NCBI RefSeq assembly: GCF_013694095.1
Contig: NZ_JACEFB010000001.1
Location: 372,001 to 436,000, forward strand
Source: Thermogemmata fonticola
GTDB taxonomy: Bacteria > Planctomycetota > Planctomycetia > Gemmatales > Gemmataceae
Direction of reading: 5' to 3'
DNA: 64,000 bases
Shown piece by piece: positions 53,109-61,767 of this stretch. Position 1 is the stretch's first letter; each line of letters begins with the position of its first letter. The position numbers were made by a program, and so were the translations under genes. Under the pieces are notes generated by a model. That model was given only the letters and a program-made list of their open reading frames with translations, was not told the DNA's origin and searched no databases.

Positions 53109-54206
53109 TCAGGGGGCGGAGGGGGTCGCGCCCCCTCCCAACCCACGCAGGCGGTACAGGAAGGCCAGCACTTCGGCTACGGCATGGAAGAGGGCCACGG
53201 GGATCATCTGCCCTTCCCGGACGGCTTGGAATAAGGCGCGAGCCAAAGGCGGCCGGGAGAGGATGGGAACATTGTGCCGCCGGGCCACCTCCCGGATGAC
53301 TTCCGCCCACCGTCCCCTTCCGCGGGCTAGCACTACGGGGGCGGTGTCGCGCTCCGGGTCATATCGCAAGGCGACGGCTACATGCAGCGGATTCGTGATG
53401 ACCACCGTGGCCTTGGGCACTTCAGCCAGCATACGTCGCCGGGCACGCTCTCGCTGCATCTGCCGCATGCGGGCTTTGATCTGCGGATCGCCCTCTTCCT
53501 CACGAAGTTCTCGCTTGACCTCCTCCCGTGTCATCCGCAGCGACAACTCGAACCGCCGGCGCTGATACAGATAATCCACCACCGCGATCAGGGCCACTGC
53601 CGTTGCCAAAACGAGCGCCAGTTGCTGGACCATCCGCCACACCGCAATCACCGACCACTCCAGCGGCCTTTGCCACAAGCTGCTGATCCGTCCCCAATCC
53701 CCGGCGAGCAGCCAATACGCGATGGCGATCAGAGCAGCCACTTTCAGTAAAGTCAGCAACCCGCGCACTAGAGCCGTAAGAGAAAATAAGCGCTGAAGCC
53801 CTTTCGCGGGGTTGAGCTTGTCGAAATCCGGGGCCAGTTTTTCCGTGTTGATCTGGAAGCCGACTTGCACCACGCTGGCCGCCACCCCGATTACGAGCAG
53901 CAGTCCTGCCAATGGCAAGAGCAATCCCACCGCCTGAATGAAAGTCCGCAGCAGCAAGGCTTGCGCCGCGGAGGCGTCCCAGGGTTCTGTCACTGTCGGC
54001 CAACGCAGGTCATGGCGGACAATTCCTAGCAGGCCGTCGCCGATCGCTGGGCCGAGATAACGCAAGCCGAGGATGCCTCCCAAGAGCACCAAACTGCCGG
54101 CTAGCTCCGCACTGAAGGGGACCAATCCCTGCCGCCGGGCTTCTTCGCGCCGTCGAGGCGTCGGTTCTTCCGTACGCGATTCCGGGTCCAGGATTTCTTC
54201 CGCCAC
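53109..54206 (-). CDS. flhB: Flagellar export switch protein FlhB (NPLH variant)
   Basis: 365 residues. SRTEEPTPRRREEARRQGLVPFS is the usual start; four membrane helices follow. The C-terminal cytoplasmic part contains the autocleavage region as VVITNPLHVAVALRY, with N272-P273-L274-H275 in place of the usual NPTH. The Asn and Pro needed for the cyclisation cleavage remain. It follows fliR with a 3-nt gap; the stop of fliR and the ATG of flhB are almost touching. Confidence 0.93.
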   Translation of the reverse strand: MAEEILDPESRTEEPTPRRREEARRQGLVPFSAELAGSLVLLGGILGLRYLGPAIGDGLLGIVRHDLRWPTVTEPWDASAAQALLLRTFIQAVGLLLPLAGLLLVIGVAASVVQVGFQINTEKLAPDFDKLNPAKGLQRLFSLTALVRGLLTLLKVAALIAIAYWLLAGDWGRISSLWQRPLEWSVIAVWRMVQQLALVLATAVALIAVVDYLYQRRRFELSLRMTREEVKRELREEEGDPQIKARMRQMQRERARRRMLAEVPKATVVITNPLHVAVALRYDPERDTAPVVLARGRGRWAEVIREVARRHNVPILSRPPLARALFQAVREGQMIPVALFHAVAEVLAFLYRLRGLGGGATPSAP

Positions 54207-54209
54207 CGC

Positions 54210-54980
54210 TCAGTCCCCCCGGAGCATCTGCGGCAACTGCCCTCCGTAGCCGTGCACCACTGCCTGCATAGCCTGGACCATCTCCGGCACCAAGACAGCG
54301 CTAGCTAGCAGCACAACGGTCACTTGAAGGGTGAAACCCACCGAGTAGATATTGAGCTGGGGGGCGGTGCGGGCCAACAGGGCCAAAGTGACGGCCAGCA
54401 ACACCAAGCACGCTGCCACCGGTCCCGCCAGCAGTAGTCCCAATTCGTAGGACGTTTTCAGTCCCTGAACCATAGGTGCCGCTTGAGGTAAGGCTGTCCC
54501 GCCGAGCGGGAGCACGCTCCAGGAGGCATGTAAGACCGCCAAGAGAATGTGGTGGCCATCCAGGCTCAAAAATACCAAGGCCGCCAGAACTTCCAATAAG
54601 GCCGTCAGGGTACCCGCCGCCTCGTCGCCGGTCGGACCCGGCAGCGGCGCCACATTCAAGCCGATCTGAAAGCTGAGAAATTCCCCTGCGACCCGCGCCG
54701 GCATTAGCCATAAACCGAACAGAACTCCCATCGCAGCGCCAATCAGCACCTCCCGGAGTACTCCGAGCAGGTAAACGACTGCGTGGAGGCGATCGGCAAG
54801 AGCCGCCCAGCGCGCATCCCAAGGAGGCGGTTGACCTGCCAGGTAAAACCCAGCGATCGCAACCGCCATGCCCACGCGGACCAGAGGCGGAGTCCGGCCC
54901 GCTATCACCGGTAAGACTGCCGCCCACGCGGCGATCCGCGCCAAAAGCAACCCAGCATAGGCCGCCCACGCTACGCTCAT
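54210..54980 (-). CDS. fliR: Flagellar export gate protein FliR
   Basis: 256 residues with six hydrophobic segments, as expected. PVIAGRTPPLVRVGMAVAI near the N-terminus, EVLIGAAMGVLFGLWLMPARVAGEFLSFQIGLN, and TLALLARTAPQLNIYSVGFTLQV are family segments. It is part of the FliPQR helical core of the export gate. It lies directly upstream of flhB and 67 nt downstream of fliQ. Confidence 0.93.
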   Translation of the reverse strand: MSVAWAAYAGLLLARIAAWAAVLPVIAGRTPPLVRVGMAVAIAGFYLAGQPPPWDARWAALADRLHAVVYLLGVLREVLIGAAMGVLFGLWLMPARVAGEFLSFQIGLNVAPLPGPTGDEAAGTLTALLEVLAALVFLSLDGHHILLAVLHASWSVLPLGGTALPQAAPMVQGLKTSYELGLLLAGPVAACLVLLAVTLALLARTAPQLNIYSVGFTLQVTVVLLASAVLVPEMVQAMQAVVHGYGGQLPQMLRGD

Positions 54981-55047
54981 AACGACTGCCAGATTCCTGT
55001 AACACTAGGTTTCGGAAATACCCAGATAATTCAATCAACCGGTCTCT

Positions 55048-55311
55048 TTAATGCGCCATTGAAACGGCTGTCAGAATCATCCGACGTGCAAATTCAGTAG
55101 CCTGTTGTAATGTGAATCCGAAAGTAATCACAATAATGAGGCCAACTAACAAGATACGCGGTACATAACTGAGTGTTTGATCCTGAATACTAGTCACTGT
55201 CTGAAATATGCTGACAATCAAGCCAACAATTAGACTGGCTATCAAAGCTGGAAAAGATACAATCAATGCAACCAAGAAAAGCTCCTGCATCATATATATG
55301 ATTTGTTCCAT
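55048..55311 (-). CDS. fliQ: Flagellar export gate protein FliQ
   Basis: 87 residues, two membrane helices (LFLVALIVSFPALIASLIVGLIVSIFQ and ILLVGLIIVITFGFTLQQA) flanking SIQDQTLSYVPR. ATG 55311 follows GAGGAGGT; the longer frame to 55365 has no homology. The gene is notably AT-rich at synonymous positions compared with fliR and flhB, see findings. Confidence 0.92.
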   Translation of the reverse strand: MEQIIYMMQELFLVALIVSFPALIASLIVGLIVSIFQTVTSIQDQTLSYVPRILLVGLIIVITFGFTLQQATEFARRMILTAVSMAH

Positions 55312-55361
55312 CGCTATTGCTGACCTCCTCGTACGGATCCTCGAATTCGCCTCTTTGGCAA

Positions 55362-56051
55362 TCACGTGCTGCCGAAACTGGCTGTCAAGGCATAGCTGAT
55401 CAAATGCCAGCCGTCCGCCAGAACAAAGAGCAACACCTTGAACGGTGCGGAGATGGTCACCGGCGGCATCATCACCATGCCCATTGAGGTCAAGACACTT
55501 GCCACGACGAGGTCCACCATCAGGAACGGCAAATAGATGCAGAATCCCATCAGGAATGCCGTTTTCAATTCACTGATGACAAATGCGGGCAGGACTACAA
55601 AGAATGGAGTATCCTCCGGCTTTTGCAATTGTGGATTTTCTGATAACCCTGCGAAGTGCAAAAACAGAGACAAATCACTTTTGCGTGTATGGCGAAGGAG
55701 AAATCGTTTATAAATATCTACCCCTTGCCGGAATGCTTCCTGACCTGACATTTGCTGTTGCATATAGGGTCGCAATGCTTTCTGATCTATTTCATGAAAT
55801 ACTGGCTGCATGATATAGAACGTGAGAAACAGAGATAGGCCCGTTAAGACCAGATTCGGAGGGACGTTGGGGGTGGCCAGCGCTTGGCGGACAAAAGCCA
55901 GCACAATGACACAGCGGGTGAAGGAGGTCGCTGTCACGACCAGCGCGGGCAGGAGAACGGTTAGACCCAAAAGCAAGGCAATTTGGACCGGCGGCGATAA
56001 ACCGGCGAAGTTGAGACCCTGTGGTCCGAACAGGTCAGCGAGATCGTTCAC
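55362..56051 (-). CDS. fliP: Flagellar export gate protein FliP
   Basis: 229 residues. FliP is part of the FliPQR gate. Family segments are SFTRCVIVLAFVRQALATPNVPPN, VLTGLSLFLTFYIMQPVF, VLPAFVISELKTAFLMGFCIYLPFLMVDLVVASVLTSMGMVMMPP and ISAPFKVLLFVLADGW. No cleaved signal peptide is visible, unlike E. coli FliP. The start is GTG with GAGGG upstream. A section in the middle of the gene (about 55590-55840) is clearly AT-richer than both ends. Confidence 0.95.
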   Translation of the reverse strand: MNDLADLFGPQGLNFAGLSPPVQIALLLGLTVLLPALVVTATSFTRCVIVLAFVRQALATPNVPPNLVLTGLSLFLTFYIMQPVFHEIDQKALRPYMQQQMSGQEAFRQGVDIYKRFLLRHTRKSDLSLFLHFAGLSENPQLQKPEDTPFFVVLPAFVISELKTAFLMGFCIYLPFLMVDLVVASVLTSMGMVMMPPVTISAPFKVLLFVLADGWHLISYALTASFGST

Positions 56052-56119
56052 GGCGGCACCCTCTGGACCCGGTAAACCCGTCCATCGTGTAACCCGATCG
56101 AGCCGGTGAAACCAGTCGT

Positions 56120-56725
56120 TTAGGAGGATGCCTGTGTAGCGGCTTTGAGCTGTTGAAACAAGGCGAGAATGGCAGCGGTTCGGGAATCAGTTGTTCCCGC
56201 TTCGGCCAACGGAGAGGAAAGGGGAGGGGCCGCCTCCGATATTCCGGCAGCATCGGTCTCGGACTCGGAGGGAACAGGCGGCAATTCGAGCAAGACTCTT
56301 ACGCCCTGGCGATCATGTCCTGCCAACAAGCGCCGCTCGCCCAGGTGGATGAGCTGAAGCCAACAGCCGCAGGGCAGGGCCAACTCAGCCAATCTGTAGT
56401 CTTCCGCTGACGGCTGGGAAGATGGCCCGCGCTTGCGGATCCTGAGCCAGGCGACGATGCAGGCGGCTGCCAACCACACGAGGATGATGCCGGTGATCAC
56501 AGGATCGAGACGCGGTGAAAGCGGCGCGGCGACCTCCGAGGAGGGCGTGGTTTGCTCCTGCTGGGACGGCGCCGGAGGCTGGATACCCGTGAGGTGCAAC
56601 CACCAGCGGGGTAAAGTCAATCCCAGGATGATCATGAGCGAGGCGGCGGCGAGCCAGAGAAGCCATACGGTGCTGGAAACTCCAGAGGACGAAAGATGGG
56701 GGGAAGGGTTCTGCGGCCTGGCCAT
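56120..56725 (-). CDS. FliO-like flagellar protein
   Basis: 201 residues. Two hydrophobic stretches (TVWLLWLAAASLMIILGLTLP, VITGIILVWLAAACIVAWLRIRKR), then a small cytoplasmic beta domain with LQLIHLGERRLLAGHDRQGVRVLLEL, resembling FliO. FliO helps FliP assembly and evolves quickly, so the assignment rests mostly on position before fliP and on the GERRLLAG pattern. ATG 56725 is preferred over the longer frame to 56866, which overlaps the motE-like gene. Confidence 0.65.
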   Translation of the reverse strand: MARPQNPSPHLSSSGVSSTVWLLWLAAASLMIILGLTLPRWWLHLTGIQPPAPSQQEQTTPSSEVAAPLSPRLDPVITGIILVWLAAACIVAWLRIRKRGPSSQPSAEDYRLAELALPCGCWLQLIHLGERRLLAGHDRQGVRVLLELPPVPSESETDAAGISEAAPPLSSPLAEAGTTDSRTAAILALFQQLKAATQASS

Positions 56726-56759
56726 GACGACACCTAGGGAATGTTCTGGAACGGAAGAG

Positions 56760-57533
56760 TTACGGCGCTTGGGGCGGAGTGCCTCCGGCTGGCGTGATCC
56801 CCCCTGCCTCTCGTGGAAGTGGTGCGCCGGCCCCCCCGGCTGAAACTCCTCCGCCAGCGGCACCATTCGGATACTTTAGAGCGCGGACCCGTTCCACCAA
56901 TTGGACTGCCAAAGCATGATCGCTCAACTCCGCCAGGAGGCGAGCGGCGTTGCGTTCCTTCATCTGCGCTAAAATTCGAGCAGCGAGTTCCATGCGTCCC
57001 GAATCAGCCATCTGTTTGATGATCGGAGCCGCCGCCTCGCCATCCATGCTGTCGAACATGGCCGCTAAGCGATCGATATTTTTGCGATCGAATTCGTCGG
57101 TGTCCTGTTTCTTTTTCGCTTGGCTTTCTAGAGCGGCGAGCTGATCCAGACTTTTGGTAACGGCTTTGACTTCCTGGGCGACCTGCCGGACAAGCTCGTC
57201 GAAACGTTCACGTTGTTCCTGGAGGTCTTGTAAGACGATTTGCACCTGCTGGGCGCGCCGTTCCACTTGGACCTCCCGTTCGCGCAAAGCCGCCAAAGCA
57301 GCCGCCAAGTCCGTGGCGGGGGTGGGAGCAGGAGCAGGGGGCGGTTCGGACTTGCTCGCCGGCGGGCGTGTGGTCTCTTCCTCCGACTTGTTTCCGTTCT
57401 TTTTGGCACTCTTATCCTTTTCGTTTTGGGCAGCCGTGGCCGTGGCGCTGGATTGTTGCAGCCACAGGGACAAAGCCGCGGAAATGGCGAAAAGCAACAG
57501 AGCTGTCAGGACGAGAATGATGATGTTTTTCAT
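56760..57533 (-). CDS. MotE-like protein (MgtE N-domain, flagellar operon)
   Basis: 257 residues. A single N-terminal membrane anchor (IIILVLTALLLFAISAALSLWL) is followed by an Ala/Pro/Lys-rich linker, a coiled coil (about 80-150) and a MgtE_N-like helical domain with FDSMDGEAAAPIIKQMADSGRMELAARILAQMKERNAARLLAEL. This is the layout of MotE, a chaperone for MotC in alpha-proteobacteria, and of related proteins encoded beside fliJ. Its stop-start overlaps fliJ by the four bases ATGA. Its role here may be export or motor assembly. Confidence 0.75.
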   Translation of the reverse strand: MKNIIILVLTALLLFAISAALSLWLQQSSATATAAQNEKDKSAKKNGNKSEEETTRPPASKSEPPPAPAPTPATDLAAALAALREREVQVERRAQQVQIVLQDLQEQRERFDELVRQVAQEVKAVTKSLDQLAALESQAKKKQDTDEFDRKNIDRLAAMFDSMDGEAAAPIIKQMADSGRMELAARILAQMKERNAARLLAELSDHALAVQLVERVRALKYPNGAAGGGVSAGGAGAPLPREAGGITPAGGTPPQAP

Positions 57534-58033
57534 GATTGTCGAGGCCGAGAATCCGTTATCTGTTGATTCCGCCAGCGGCGCAAGCCGAGTTCATCGAGGC
57601 GCTGCTGGTCCGCTTTCTGCACTTGCTGCCGCCAAAGTTCCCAATGTTGCTGGCGCAATGTTTGGAGGGTTTCCACTTCCGTGGCCAGTTGTTGGCGCAA
57701 GTGTGCGGCTTGCTGGTAGCGCTGCTCGGCCTCTTTCAAGCGAGTCTCCGCCGCTACTATTGCTTGAGCCAAGCGTTCGGACAATTCGGCGGTGATGCCC
57801 CATTGTTCAGCCGCGAGCAGGCATCCCACTTGGGCGGCCATCTGCTGGCCGATGCGCTGGAGTTGTTCCCGCAGGCGGAGCACCTCGGCTTGGGCCTCAT
57901 CGACAGCTTGCCGGGCGCGGCGCTGGGCCAGTTCCGCCTGCCGCTCCAACTGGCGTTTGACTTGCAACAGCCGCTCGAGTGGGAATTCAAATCGCCGCAC
58001 AGCGGGCCACTCCTCTGACGCCAGATATGTCAC
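57530..58033 (-). CDS. fliJ: Flagellar FliJ-family coiled-coil protein
   Basis: 167 residues, almost entirely coiled coil (FPLERLLQVKRQLERQAELAQRRARQAVDEAQ at the start). RLDELGLRRW at the C-terminus is typical. FliJ acts as a general chaperone and the rotor-like stalk of the FliI ATPase. It starts with GTG 58033 and overlaps the next gene by four bases. There is an unusual 154-nt gap to fliI. Confidence 0.85.
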   Translation of the reverse strand: MTYLASEEWPAVRRFEFPLERLLQVKRQLERQAELAQRRARQAVDEAQAEVLRLREQLQRIGQQMAAQVGCLLAAEQWGITAELSERLAQAIVAAETRLKEAEQRYQQAAHLRQQLATEVETLQTLRQQHWELWRQQVQKADQQRLDELGLRRWRNQQITDSRPRQS

Positions 58034-58187
58034 ACTGGCGCGTTCGTGTCAATGGGAAGCTGATGGGTGCCAAGGTAAGCTGCCTTCTCGGTCCTGCCGG
58101 TGGATTCCGCCTTTGATCTTCCCAGGCTGTGGCGGTTGGTTTTCTGATCATGGACTTCTTAGGGATTTCAGGGGCTGTAGCACGCTT

Positions 58188-59504
58188 TCAATACGGCCAC
58201 TGGGCAGCGATCGCCAGGAGCGCTTCGCGGGTCTGCGCGAAGGTGGAGCGTTCGCCGATATCTTGGCGGAGGAACTGTTCCACCCGCGGCATGAGTTCAA
58301 GGGCTTTGTCCACTTGGGGGCTGGAACCGCGCACATACGCTCCGATGCGGATCAGGTCCTGGACTTCGTGGTAAGTGGCCAAAATCGCTCGGAGTTTCCG
58401 GGCCGCCAGGGCATGTTCCCGGTCGATCACTTCGTGGGCGACTCGGCTGACACTGCGGCTGATGTCGATGGCGGGATAGAAGCCGCGCTCTGCAATTTTG
58501 CGATCCAACACAATGTGGCCGTCGACTAAGGAGCGGACCGCATCGCTGATGGGTTCATCCAAATCACCGCCTTCGACCAAGACGGTCATGAGAGCGGTAA
58601 TGCTTCCGACGGCAGCGTTGCCGAGGCGTTCCACCGTGTTGGCTAGCAACTGGAAGACGCTGGGGGTGTAACCGCGGGAACTGGGAGGCTCGCCAAGCAT
58701 CAGTCCTAGCTCTCGTTGGGCCATCGCCAGGCGGGTGAGGCTGTCGATCATGAAGAGGACATCCGCTCCCTGCTCACGGAAGTAATCGGCGATGGCAATG
58801 GCCGCTTGGCTGGCCCGAACACGCATCAAGGGCGTTTGTTCGCAGGTGGCGACGACGACGACCGAGCGGGCCATGCCTTCCGGTCCTAAGCAGTCTTCGA
58901 GGAATGGCCCCACTTCCCGCCCGCGTTCCCCGATCAGGGCAATGACGTTGACATCGGCTTGGGCACCCTTGGCAATTTCTCCAAGTAACGTGCTCTTACC
59001 GACGCCTGAACCTGCGAAGATGCCGACCCGTTGGCCGCGCCCACAGGTGAGGACAGCGTCGATCGCCCGGATGTTTGTCACGAAAGGTTCTCGGATGCGC
59101 TGGCGCTCCAGGGCTGGGGGAGCCGGGCGATGCACAGGACGCAGAGGACAATCGATCAGAGGCCCGCGATCATCCAAGGGGCGCCCCAAACCATCCACGA
59201 CCCGGCCGAGCAGATTCGGCCCGGTCGGAACCACCATCCCCCGTCCATTCCGGATGACTGGCATGCCCGGCTGGAGATGCTCGGCGTGGTCGAATGGCAC
59301 GAGATAAGCCAGATCATTCTCGAAACCGATGACTTCTGCCAGCACCGGTTTGCCTTCTTTCGGCACGATGGTGCAGTGATCCCCCACGGCGGCGGGAATG
59401 TTGCAGGTCATCAGTCCCGTCACACTTTTGAGCCGTCCGCAGATGCGATACAGCGGGGTCTGCACGATACTGCGGTTCAAGCGCGGCAGATCAAGACCGA
59501 GCAT
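58188..59504 (-). CDS. fliI: Flagellar export ATPase FliI
   Basis: 438 residues, typical. F1-beta-like ATPase: Walker A is GIFAGSGVGKSTLL, Walker B region is DVLFMIDSLTRLAMAQREL, followed by GEPPSSRGYTPSVFQLL and the ALLVEG-like AVGSITALMTVLVEGGDLDEPI. It energises substrate unfolding for the export gate. ATG 59504 follows CAGGAG with 7-8 nt spacing; the longer frame to 59618 overlaps fliH by 128 nt with unrelated residues. Confidence 0.95.
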   Translation of the reverse strand: MLGLDLPRLNRSIVQTPLYRICGRLKSVTGLMTCNIPAAVGDHCTIVPKEGKPVLAEVIGFENDLAYLVPFDHAEHLQPGMPVIRNGRGMVVPTGPNLLGRVVDGLGRPLDDRGPLIDCPLRPVHRPAPPALERQRIREPFVTNIRAIDAVLTCGRGQRVGIFAGSGVGKSTLLGEIAKGAQADVNVIALIGERGREVGPFLEDCLGPEGMARSVVVVATCEQTPLMRVRASQAAIAIADYFREQGADVLFMIDSLTRLAMAQRELGLMLGEPPSSRGYTPSVFQLLANTVERLGNAAVGSITALMTVLVEGGDLDEPISDAVRSLVDGHIVLDRKIAERGFYPAIDISRSVSRVAHEVIDREHALAARKLRAILATYHEVQDLIRIGAYVRGSSPQVDKALELMPRVEQFLRQDIGERSTFAQTREALLAIAAQWPY

Positions 59505-60363
59505 GTCCCAAACTCCTGAGCAATTCGTCCCGTATTTCCTCCAATTGCCTGACGACGTCGGAAAGCAGAATCGTTTCTCGTCCCTCAACCCGGCATTCGC
59601 CACGAGCCAAGGTGGCATCAGCGATGAAGCGGGGCTGCTCCCCTTCCGGCCACAGAGGCTGCTCTTTCAAGCGTTGTTCGAGCAATTTCAAATCCTGCGG
59701 GTGTAGGCGGATGGCAATGACCGGCTCATTTTCCAATTGAGCCACCATCTCCCGCACGCGGGCATCAATGGGGAACTCTCCGGATTGGATGCGTTCATAG
59801 AGGAGGCGCGAGGCCATTGTCAGGGCCAGTTCGATAGCTGCCCGCTGCCATTCGTGGAGGCGCTGCTGCTGCTGACGCTGCAATTCGGCCACCGCCGAGC
59901 GCAAGGCCGAAATAAGCTGGGCGAACTGTTCCCGCTCCTGCTGACGCTGCCGCTCTTCCTCTGGGGAGATTTTGCGTCCCGGAAGGAGGATTTCGCGGGA
60001 AGATGGCGGGGTCGGCGGAGGTGGCGTGGCCACAGCCGCTGGAGCCGTGGAGCCGGACATTGGAGCCGCCGGCGCAGGGGAAGGCGATGGGGAAGCTGTA
60101 ACAGACGCAGGCGCCACCGTCGAAGAGGATGGAGTGGCGGGACTAGGAATGGCCACACCGGCGAGTACTACCGATCCTTGGGATTTGGCCGGAGCTGCTC
60201 CTTGGGGAGCAGTGGGTTCGTGAGGGAGGTCTTGGGACGACGGGACATTTTCGCTCGTTGGCCGCGGAGCCAACCGGACCGAGCGGGGCGGGCGGGCCAC
60301 GCGCACATGAAACTCTGCCGAGATCGGGGGGGCTGCCGGAAAAGCATACGACCTCGCGGGCAT
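59491..60363 (-). CDS. fliH: Flagellar assembly protein FliH
   Basis: 290 residues. The first 130 residues are Pro/Ala/Ser-rich and unlike other FliH proteins. From there RKISPEEERQRQQEREQFAQLISALRSAVAELQRQQQQRLHEW is a long coiled coil, then a V-ATPase-E-like domain with EWQRAAIELALTMASRLLYERI, VIAIRLHPQDLKLLEQRL and GECRVEG. FliH binds FliI and moors it to the switch. Its end overlaps fliI by 14 nt. Confidence 0.83.
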   Translation of the reverse strand: MPARSYAFPAAPPISAEFHVRVARPPRSVRLAPRPTSENVPSSQDLPHEPTAPQGAAPAKSQGSVVLAGVAIPSPATPSSSTVAPASVTASPSPSPAPAAPMSGSTAPAAVATPPPPTPPSSREILLPGRKISPEEERQRQQEREQFAQLISALRSAVAELQRQQQQRLHEWQRAAIELALTMASRLLYERIQSGEFPIDARVREMVAQLENEPVIAIRLHPQDLKLLEQRLKEQPLWPEGEQPRFIADATLARGECRVEGRETILLSDVVRQLEEIRDELLRSLGHARS

Positions 60364-60669
60364 GCGGGGAATTCCTCCGCCTGGGGCGAATTTCGACTCT
60401 AGCAGGACGGGCCGCCAAAGTCTGGGCGACTCCGTATCCTCGTCACGTCCCGTCGCTCCCTAAGCACGCTGGCTGAGTCGATTCAGGCGGGAGCGTACAT
60501 CGGCATGATGGCTTATTTTCTCGGAGTGTGCAGGGATTTTGTCGGTCTTTTTCCAGAAAGTTTGCCCAATTCAGGTCGATTTTCAGGTGAGAGCATAAAC
60601 CTCTCAGCCGTGGGCGAAAAGGAAGCCGGGTCAGGTGGCTACCCTTGGAGATGGGCAGGTCCAAGAAGT
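60364..60669. other. Unexplained 306-nt gap inside the flagellar operon
   Basis: The neighbouring flagellar genes overlap or nearly touch, but fliG and fliH are separated by 306 nt. I see no coding sequence: the minus-strand frame that crosses it is a shadow of fliG. A short hairpin TGAGAG-CATAAAC-CTCTCA lies near 60592-60610. It may be an internal promoter or processing site. Confidence 0.4.
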
Positions 60670-61641
60670 TTACTCTTCCATAACAATTTCGCCCGCTTCT
60701 TCGGCTTTGACGACCACCGCCAGAATTTTGGCTTGCGCTTCTTTGATGCGACTGCTGGGAACATCGCCGAGGAACTCCATTTCCTCTTGCAGGACCTGGC
60801 GTGCCCGGCTGGAGAGATTGGCGGCGATCTTGTTCTGGACAGCTTCGGGGGCATTTTTCAGCGCAGTGGCTAGCGTTTTCATATCCAGTCGGGCCAACAG
60901 GGTCTGGAGCTGGCGATCTGGGATTTTGATTAGGTCCTCGATGCGTGTGAGGCGTTCGAGCACTTTGGCCGCAAGATCGGGATCGAGAGTCTCCATCTTC
61001 CGGACGACGGGCATGCGTTCGGCACGGGGTAGGGCGCGGATCATGTCGGCCAACTGGGCGATCATCTCCTCGGTGCTGGGGGGAGCAGGCATATCGGCCA
61101 TTTGACGGCATTTGTCGACCACAACACGGGCCAGGCGGCGGAGCATGGCCGGATTGGGTACGCCGACTTTGGTCAACCGCACGGCCACTTCCGGACGGAG
61201 CGCCTCCGGCAAACGAGCCAGGACTTGTCCAGCTTGGGCCGGTTCCAGTGTGGAAAGGAGGATAGCAATAGCGGCAACCGATTCGTTCTGAATCGCGCGG
61301 GCCAACTGGGCTGGCGGCAAAGCCCGCAACTGCTGCACCGGATCGTTGCTGGCTGGAGTCTCGGCGGAAGAAGAGGAGGAAGCGGACAGGCCCGCGGAAC
61401 TGGACGGGGCCGGCGACGGGGACAAGGCGGGATAGCGTTCGGCGATCCGCATCAGGTCGAAGAATTGGGCGAGGGCGTCGTCGAGTTCTTGGGGTGAGGT
61501 CTCGGCTAGGCTGGACTGCAAGCGGTCGCGCAAACGGGCAGCTTCCTGAGGGGAGAGGCGTTGCAGCACGGCGTCTACTGCCTCTTGGGGCAGGAGCCGT
61601 AGCAACAGCACTGCTGTCTGTTCGCCGACCGCCTCCGCCAT
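60670..61641 (-). CDS. fliG: Flagellar motor switch protein FliG (EHPQ motif lost)
   Basis: 323 residues. N-terminal EQTAVLLLRLLPQEAVDAVL, middle ARM repeats and C-terminal motor domain (DRQLQTLLARLDMKTLATALKNAPEAVQNKIAANLSSRARQVLQEEMEF) are recognisable, with the EE and R charged pair that couples to the stator. The middle-domain EHPQ, near position 120, reads ESVA (IQNESVAAIAILLSTL). A Ser/Ala-rich linker of about 35 residues (72-102) is inserted between N and M domains. It precedes fliH by an unusual gap. Confidence 0.9.
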   Translation of the reverse strand: MAEAVGEQTAVLLLRLLPQEAVDAVLQRLSPQEAARLRDRLQSSLAETSPQELDDALAQFFDLMRIAERYPALSPSPAPSSSAGLSASSSSSAETPASNDPVQQLRALPPAQLARAIQNESVAAIAILLSTLEPAQAGQVLARLPEALRPEVAVRLTKVGVPNPAMLRRLARVVVDKCRQMADMPAPPSTEEMIAQLADMIRALPRAERMPVVRKMETLDPDLAAKVLERLTRIEDLIKIPDRQLQTLLARLDMKTLATALKNAPEAVQNKIAANLSSRARQVLQEEMEFLGDVPSSRIKEAQAKILAVVVKAEEAGEIVMEE

Positions 61642-61767
61642 GTCTGTGGTCCGCGCCGGGGATCCCTTTTCGCCAGGTGTGCCGCATTATACCATCCATG
61701 GTTCGTTTTAGGGAGTGAGGTTAACCGCCGTCGTCTGGGATCGGGTCGGTTTCCGCCGCAGCAGGCC

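Noticed and set aside
60443-61699. 418-residue minus-strand frame through fliG
   Set aside because: It is out of frame with fliG, is rich in Arg/Pro/Ser and lacks a family pattern; fliG itself is well supported.
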